From Desarmillaria ectypa (taxonomy: Eukaryota; Basidiomycota; Agaricomycetes; Agaricales; Physalacriaceae), in NCBI GenBank assembly GCA_030407005.1, contig JAUDYN010000012.1, forward strand, positions 372,001 to 436,000: 64,000 nt of DNA, written 5' to 3'. The first letter of the stretch is position 1. Each line of letters begins with the position of its first letter. The notes below the pieces were generated by a model. The model worked only from the letters and a program-made list of their open reading frames with translations, made no database searches and was not told where the DNA came from. Position numbers and translations under genes: made by a program. Shown here piece after piece: positions 57,701 through 64,000 of this stretch.

Positions 57701-60700
57701 AGCCTGAAGTAATTGCTGCTGCAGGGACGAATGTCCAGTTATATACGTACGTGCAGGATCGTCGCTCCCCTCCTTCGGGTTTGTGGCGCCGTACTAATTT
57801 AGTCTGTCGAGTGGTTACCACTGCTAGTAAATATACATGATTTTGGTAGCTTCGACGAGTCTAGAAGGGACTGGAACATCCATTAATGAGCTGATATTTG
57901 CCTATTATATTGACGAAGACAAGACGAAGATGGCACGCGTGCCGTATGAAATGATGTTAAATTAAACAAGGGTGGAGAAATCAGGGCGAGAACTCAAGTT
58001 TTCTTTGTTTGCCGTTCTTAATGGTATAGTCTAAAAGGACGACACCGTTGTACCAAGGGACCTTAGGGGATTATATGACAACTCGGATGATTTGACGGAG
58101 AGCACCCGGGATAAATAGTCACAGGTTCACATGTTGTTGAGCATTTCCTCTTCCCCATGAGCTGTGGCAGCCAGGGTTATTCTTGAAGGAATGTCACAAC
58201 TCCGAATGGTTGCCGAAACGCATGACAGGTAGGTATACCTCCTACACCTTAAAGATACCCGGTGGCAGTTCCAAGCTCCTTCATGAATACAATAGGTGAG
58301 CTCCCTTAAACAAAGAAATCTATCAATGTAGATGATCTGAAATATGGCGAGCCCGACAGACTTAGCGCGTAGTAATTAACTGGCACTGAATACGCGTGAC
58401 GTCATTGTATATAGCCTCCTATTCTCCGAAGTACAAGTCATAATCCTTTGATACCGACAGGGAGCCAAGCTAAGTAGGGGGATACGATTACACTCCCGGG
58501 CCATACGACTAGACTACGTATAATTCTCCCGACACCGCACTCTTTGGCAATAAGTTGAAGTAGATTCTTCCGCTGACATAGAAGAATGTAGTGGCAATTC
58601 TGCTGGGAAACGGATGCCGATGAAAGCGGTGGAAGTGACACCGAAATAGGAAGCCGTGAAGAGACTGGAGGTAAAGAAGTTGAGGCAGCCGGTATTGATA
58701 GCAGATACCAGTGTGGCTCTGACGATGTGATTGCCTCTATTATTTGGCCACATGACGCCGTTCCATCTCCTAATCATAATTTCGGCCCCAACGCCCCAGA
58801 TAACAATGATGGTGATACAAAAGGTGCCGACAGCGACACGGAAAGGCGATTCCGACTAGTGCTACACAGAGATGGCTTGCGAATTCAGAAGAAGAGAAGG
58901 GTGAGCTACCACAACCATTCCTTTGTCCGAAGAAAGTGATCAATTTTTCTTCCGACGATACCCTACAAATGGAACCTCCACAGATTCCTCGCTGGAAGGA
59001 AACAACAGCACAACCACCAGTTTCCCAGTCACGGGAGGTATAAACCTGGAGGTAGATGGATATCCGGAGTCTGGGACAGACCTGCACGTAAGCATGTTGA
59101 TGAGAGGGATCATGGAAGGCACGAATGCTGCAACGAACATACCGGCTGCGACGATCGCTTAGAGGGAGGTCAACTTCTCCGCTTTCACCTAACTACTATT
59201 GCTGTCGGCTAGCGATTGTTCTATCGAAAGGGCTAGCTTGACAGATTGAGAAGGTCAGTTCACAATGTCAATAGAATATACTTGTTCTGACTTTCATTTC
59301 GTTGAGCTACGTTGAGTGTATTTTCGGTCCTCAAACAGAAAGCACACAAAATAACTGTTAATCGAAGCAATGGTGGTATTTGAATAATCAGTCCGCGACC
59401 TTTAGACTGCATTTCAGCAGTGATGGCCTGACCATGGAACCGCGTCAATTCGCAGAATATCCAGTGTCAGCGCAAATTCAGCTTACAGTCGTTTACATCG
59501 AACCTAAGAGCAGTGCGTGCGTTTTGCAAATAAAGAGAGTGCTTCTGTATGACGAAGTGCAGTGCTTCTTGTTCCACAAAACCACCAAAAGTATTGTGTA
59601 TCTTAAATTGGCTGTGATAAAGTGAGTAAGCATGGTCATGGAGACAAACCGGTAAGACGAACTTCCTAAAAGTCTTCATTCCTTCAACTGGATTGGCGGG
59701 AGGAATGCAATCTATGGATTCATTGTTGTCAGAGATATCCATGGGAGTAGCCATTCCAAGAGATAATGCCAAGTAGGAGAGCAGGGTTGTACAGGAGCCG
59801 GGTTGAATATGGACTGCAGTGAGAGCTGACCTTGGTAAAGCAAGGATATAGGAATCACTCGCCGATATCTTCCATTCAAACAGCAGGGAAGTTTCGTCAT
59901 AGAGACAACAAGCTTTGAAGTGTTTTCGCATACACTTTAACCCTCACAACAGATGTCAGTGAATTTTGGCTCGTAAAAAATGAAAACCTTTCTCGGTACT
60001 GAAAAGGCCGTCAATAAAACGTGATAAAAAACATTTCCCCCTATGGAACAATGGAATTACCGTACCTTTTCTTTTTACAGCGCTTAAAACAAGGGCATAA
60101 AATTTCAAGTCTCATTTTGGGCCATCGAAAACGCACCAGCCTCAAAAATCTGATGTCATTAGAGTCTGCTAGAGTCTAGACTATCCAAAAAGGTGTTTGT
60201 ATCCAGATCAGAGGACCTACTGATCATGACTACATGCCCTGATTCGGAGCTGCTGATGGGCGGAGCGTAGGACTTGTAATATTGAATCGTTGATTGCAGG
60301 TCCGTAGGTCCGAAGGCACGTGGTTGGTTTAGCACAGCCTTCACGTGAGAACCCGACGATCACGGGTAAGTACGGGGGCAATCATATCCTCGCCGCTGCC
60401 TTCTCAATCTTTCCCGCCAATCGGCTGCACATCTGCCTAGCACCGCCGTCATTATGATCCCCCCGACCCTGCTACCATGATGTGTGGTGACTTCGACTAC
60501 GATGGGCGGGGACGTCCCTGATACGGCCTGGCTCGCCCACCGCTACTACTAGCACTTCGCGTCCCCGGCACCTTAAGCGCTGATGATGGTAAATTGAGAG
60601 TCATGATACTGTGTGCCATCTGTTTCCCGTCGACCTGACTGCGAAATATGTGACTTGTGATTACTAGCCTTAAGCCTCGGAATACTGCAAATTATTTATT

Positions 60701-62729
60701 GTTTTATCTTAATATACGGGACGCTGCGGAACATAATTGATAATATTTACTTTCATAGGCCTGGAGTCCCCAAAATGATTGAATTAGAAACACGGAGCCC
60801 CACCTCTACACAGTAATCAATAACGTCCTCGTGTCTCTCGGACCTAGCTTAGAACAGCCGCAGGTCGCCCATCTCTCATTGCAGTACTTGTCCCGCATTC
60901 GCATCGATCAGCTGTTGTTGAGCTGACAGTTTCACGTTCAATCAGTGCACATGCAACATTGCGTATCCATAATCAACATCGCTCACGTTTCCGACCCTTC
61001 CTCAAAATTCAAGCTGCTGGCAATGCCCGGTATCAAACAGCAATTCCCGTCCCCAATTTATGCTGCCTGCCTTCAAGTTGCACCGGCAATTGCGACCGGA
61101 TCTCACTCATCTCAAAGTTCACATACATCAGGGTCGACATATATTCACGGAGAACGTTCCTGTCAGTCGCCGTGCAGTAATCCGTGAACGCTTTACCTTT
61201 AGGCATCCCACACTCTGGCAGTGTTTTGTTATAGGTTGGGGCGAACAAGCACAGTCCGACTGGCCGGATCCCTCGACGCCTTTGGAACCGGTGAATATTG
61301 ACCTTGATTCTATACCAATGCTTTGCCAGTCAGCAACAATAACATCTGATGCCTCATCCAGTTGATCTCGATGTGGCAGTTTGACATGTCTGTTCAGTAC
61401 GCCTAAGGAAATGCCTTTTGCCGGATATCATCCCGTGTGTTCCTCGTGTCAAAGTACGCAGTCTCTCTATCTGTCCGATGGGTTTATCATAATAGTAGCT
61501 CAGGACGCTGTATGCTAGGGCCGTACCAAACCCAATACAAGAATTTAACCATTCATATGTTGGGATTTGAACGGCTATATGTTTGCAATCACCTTCCTCA
61601 ATGTCAGCTGTTGAAGTGGTTGGTTCCTCGTGTATGCTTAGCCGCTTCGACTTATCGACGGACGGATTTTCTTTGACACTGCCAATTTCAGGACGAATAC
61701 TCGCTACCAAGGTGCCTCTGGGTCAGCTCCCCCGCATCACCTACTACTGGTCATTTATATACTCAAATACAGGAATTGAGAGGGAATGGGAATGAAGAAA
61801 CCAATGACAGCGCATTCAGGATGACAAGTGAAGGAACACATTGATATGACCAATATCCTTCTGTATTCCCGGAGAAGTTCTCGACGACACAAACGACGCA
61901 CACAACACATTAAAAGAAAGAAATCAGTTGCAATATTTTACCCAAGGATATTTCGTTCACGAAGTCAGTCAACGATCTCGTTCTGCTTTGTGGCGGGGCT
62001 CGCTCATGTGGCATAGCATCCTCTTCTCATCAGACCCATGAGACATACGTCCCTCAGTGCGGACCTTCTCTTCGGCTTGTTAGAGAGAAGAACAGAGGAA
62101 GCGACAAATCCGTAGGCTTCACCGATCACACAGGATGCGAATGAAGATGCTAAGACCGCTCTGAACCAGTGTCATTGAGCCAGAATCGCGTAGGCATGCA
62201 TACCTTCTCTTCGTCTCGGATGACTCCTGCCGCGCATAACTCATCTAGGCATGAGAGGAGCCTAATAGTAGTTTAGAACTAACAGATCCAGGTCAATTAA
62301 TAGTCAGACGGAATCAAGACTGTTGGAATCCTGGGTGTTGCGCAGGGTAGACTCCAGACTGGTAAAGCCAGATGTAAAGGAATTGTTATTCTATGGCTCC
62401 TACAGAGCTCATATTTATACTACTTCGCACTAGAATCTAGAATGTACTACAGCTTTCTACGACTCTCTTGCTTACTCATCGACTCTCGGCACGATGCCGG
62501 ATTGCTCCTTCTAGAACTTTCCAGCAAAATCCCAACAAAGACAAATGACTCAGCGGTAGCTAATGTCAGCCTGGTATTTTCTCGTCTGATATGTAAAGAA
62601 GTATCTTTCAGGGACCTGTATGTGGCCTTAGCTTATGGGATCGAAACGACATCCTGTTGTGAGACCTGTCCCTTCCAGGCCTCTAGCACAAAAATAGAAT
62701 TTAATATTTCTTGTTGCAATACATATATA
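54766..62729. other. Long gene-poor stretch with unassigned frames
   Basis: Minus-strand frames at 55096-55425, 56174-56479, 58770-59087, 59467-59931 (154 codons) and 61354-61710 (118 codons) and plus-strand frames at 58727-59162 were read; none shows a motif, signal peptide or convincing splice pattern. The only recognisable relic is the possible retroelement fragment at 56974-57270. Some of these frames could be exons of lineage-specific genes. Confidence 0.3.
56974..57270 (-). pseudogene. Possible retroelement-derived coding fragment
   Basis: On the minus strand a nearly continuous frame reads DDDPASWHTEDEVRNLWID, a stop, then RLTIDRLLAKKHKYG, ALKKAIILSTWRDIL, DERTLPEDWIDH and RVLVGMVLGRK. 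The style and the LPxDW-VLVG ending remind me of the non-domain C-terminal part of basidiomycete retrotransposon/RNase H-associated proteins, but this is memory-level resemblance. One in-frame stop and no neighbouring domains suggest a relic. Confidence 0.25.
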
Positions 62730-62803
62730 GGGTCGATGGCGTAGTTGGTTATCGCATCTGTCTAACACACAGAAGGTCCTCAGTTCGAACCTGGGTCGAC
62801 TCA
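62730..62803 (+). tRNA. tRNA-Val (anticodon AAC)
   Basis: Intronless 74-nt cloverleaf. Acceptor GGGTCGA pairs with TCGACTC, with one G-T pair at position 2. The D-arm contains TAGTTGGTT, the anticodon stem is TCTGT/ACAGA with loop CT-AAC-AC, and the T-arm is CTCAG-TTCGAAC-CTGGG. Anticodon AAC reads Val GTT/GTC after wobble deamination. The pol III B box GTTCGAACC is perfect, and a TTTT terminator follows within 5 nt. Confidence 0.95.
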
Positions 62804-62812
62804 GTTTTGTAC
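62804..62812 (+). terminator. Pol III terminator of the tRNA-Val(AAC) gene
   Basis: A gTTTTg run directly after the discriminator base, the standard minimal RNA polymerase III stop signal. Confidence 0.6.
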
Positions 62813-64000
62813 CGTCTCGTTAGCGCCTTAATCATTGATCAATGTTTAGCGTGAAACTCAAATACGAATTGTAGATGAAGTCGCAAAGAAGTTCGAACCA
62901 TGATGTCGCACCCTAGCAGAGAGTTGTTGTAAAATACTCCGTTATGTCAGTTTTTTTACCAGTAAAATATTGGTCAGTAGTCAGTGGTCAATGTAGATAT
63001 GGTGTGTGACGTCAAGCCGTCTCGAGGTCTTCTAGATCCTATTTTCCCAGCGGATCGTACAGATTGGCCTCTTCGTTACAGAGGAATGGAGTCGGCGTAT
63101 ATAAACCTGATTATGTCGTCGTCAGTCCCCAATTCGTGCTTTCGATAGATATAACTACCGTTTGCTACTTATCCTGCTTGAGTTCAGCCCTGAGATTCTA
63201 ACGCTGAGGGTGGAAATATCCAGCAACAACGAAGCAGGGAGATCGGATTCTTCCCGGGCTGATCCGAGGATTACGGACTCTTGTTGGGACATTCACGGTC
63301 TCAGCGCTAGCACTAGCGTGATCTTGCCCGGGGAGCGTACAGCACCTTTGCCTTCCTCCTTGGACTCCTATGTCCCAACGACAGCGATCTTGTACAAGAC
63401 CCGTAGGACAAACCAGGGTGGTGCGGATGATGAATCAGCTTACTTTCATCCCGAGAACCCATGCAGTTTGAATAGCTTCATGCCCCGTAGACTGAGACAA
63501 TAATGAGGAATTACAATAGTACCCCCGAGGAGTCCATATGAAACTCCGCACTGACGAGATGCGCAGTAGCACAATATAGAATGGGTTAGACTTTACTTGA
63601 AGATCATTAGCTAACGTATGAACGTCAAATCATAATGACTAGTAAAGATGTACTCATGTACTTTCATCCCGTCTCGTCTCATTCTGAGAGGAGGCGTTAT
63701 CATCGGCGCCCCCCACTCTTCGAGGATCTATGTTAAGTCGGTCCTGTGGTATCCCGGTAGCTGGTGGCTTTTGCCTGAAGATCGGATGATGTCGACAGGA
63801 GAGATGGGTGTCAGATTGTAAGTTATAACACAGCGACTGCAGGCTAGTAGGCTGTTAGCTCGGGAATAGGTCCGTTGCCCTGGTGCTATTTGGATCTGTC
63901 TCGCAAGCAAATTATCCTTGCAGAGTTGCTCAAATGTCAGAAATACATCTGGTTGCATCTTATTGAGCCTGATACTCCACATTGTTCGGGTCCTCCCCAT
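62813..64000. other. Window edge, no confident gene
   Basis: A plus-strand frame at 63162-63503 (113 codons) and a minus-strand frame at 63728-64000 running to the window edge lack motifs. The latter could be the start of a gene, but nothing supports it. Confidence 0.3.

Noticed and set aside
59467..59931. 154-codon minus-strand open frame
   Set aside because: No domain, no signal peptide, no codon or splice evidence; could be chance in a gene-poor region.
1..64000. CRISPR arrays, bacterial operons or ribosome-binding sites
   Set aside because: None seen. Intron-rich genes, TATA boxes and an intron-bearing nuclear tRNA show that the DNA is eukaryotic.

Overview
The window looks like nuclear DNA of a filamentous basidiomycete fungus, probably a mushroom-forming agaricomycete. 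Genes are dense in short introns (about 45-60 nt, GT-AG, a few GC-AG). The gene content fits: trichodiene-synthase-type terpene synthases, a microsomal P450, a NACHT NTPase, small secreted proteins, tRNA genes with an intron, and a mutated Ty1/copia element. I rebuilt the exon models by hand; reading frames and intron phases close for most of them.

Region 1 (1-17.8 kb) is mostly housekeeping. It holds a UCH-family deubiquitinase-like gene lacking the catalytic His, a TatD nuclease with a 10-nt microexon, an 8-exon C2H2/RING protein, two small secreted Cys-x-Cys proteins, an intron-containing tRNA-Val(CAC), MsrA, a single-pass membrane protein and a Bem46/ABHD13-type alpha/beta hydrolase. A CpG-poor stretch at about 4.9-6.3 kb looks like a transposon relic.

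Region 2 (17.8-34.5 kb) is rearranged. A 4.8-kb copia retrotransposon (19542-24366) with two 304-bp LTRs is riddled with transition-type stop codons. Beside it lies a broken GH47 alpha-mannosidase remnant. Next come an intact 13-exon P450 (28552-30853), a TRI5-family sesquiterpene synthase on the same strand (32449-33617), and a 434-bp broken second copy of part of the P450. P450 plus terpene synthase looks like a minimal sesquiterpenoid pathway.

Region 3 (35-48.5 kb) holds a forkhead-domain regulator, a NACHT NTPase without visible C-terminal repeats, a FabG-like short-chain dehydrogenase and a DH-domain Rho guanine exchange factor.

Region 4 (48.5-64 kb) is gene-poor. It contains three degenerate copies of a roughly 330-bp repeat, a second terpene synthase on the opposite strand (53481-54697) whose last two exons have exactly the same lengths as those of the first, scattered unassigned ORFs, and an intronless tRNA-Val(AAC). 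The most interesting parts are the duplicated terpene synthase/P450 material with its unusual splicing, the pseudo-UCH, and the transition-only decay of the retroelement.
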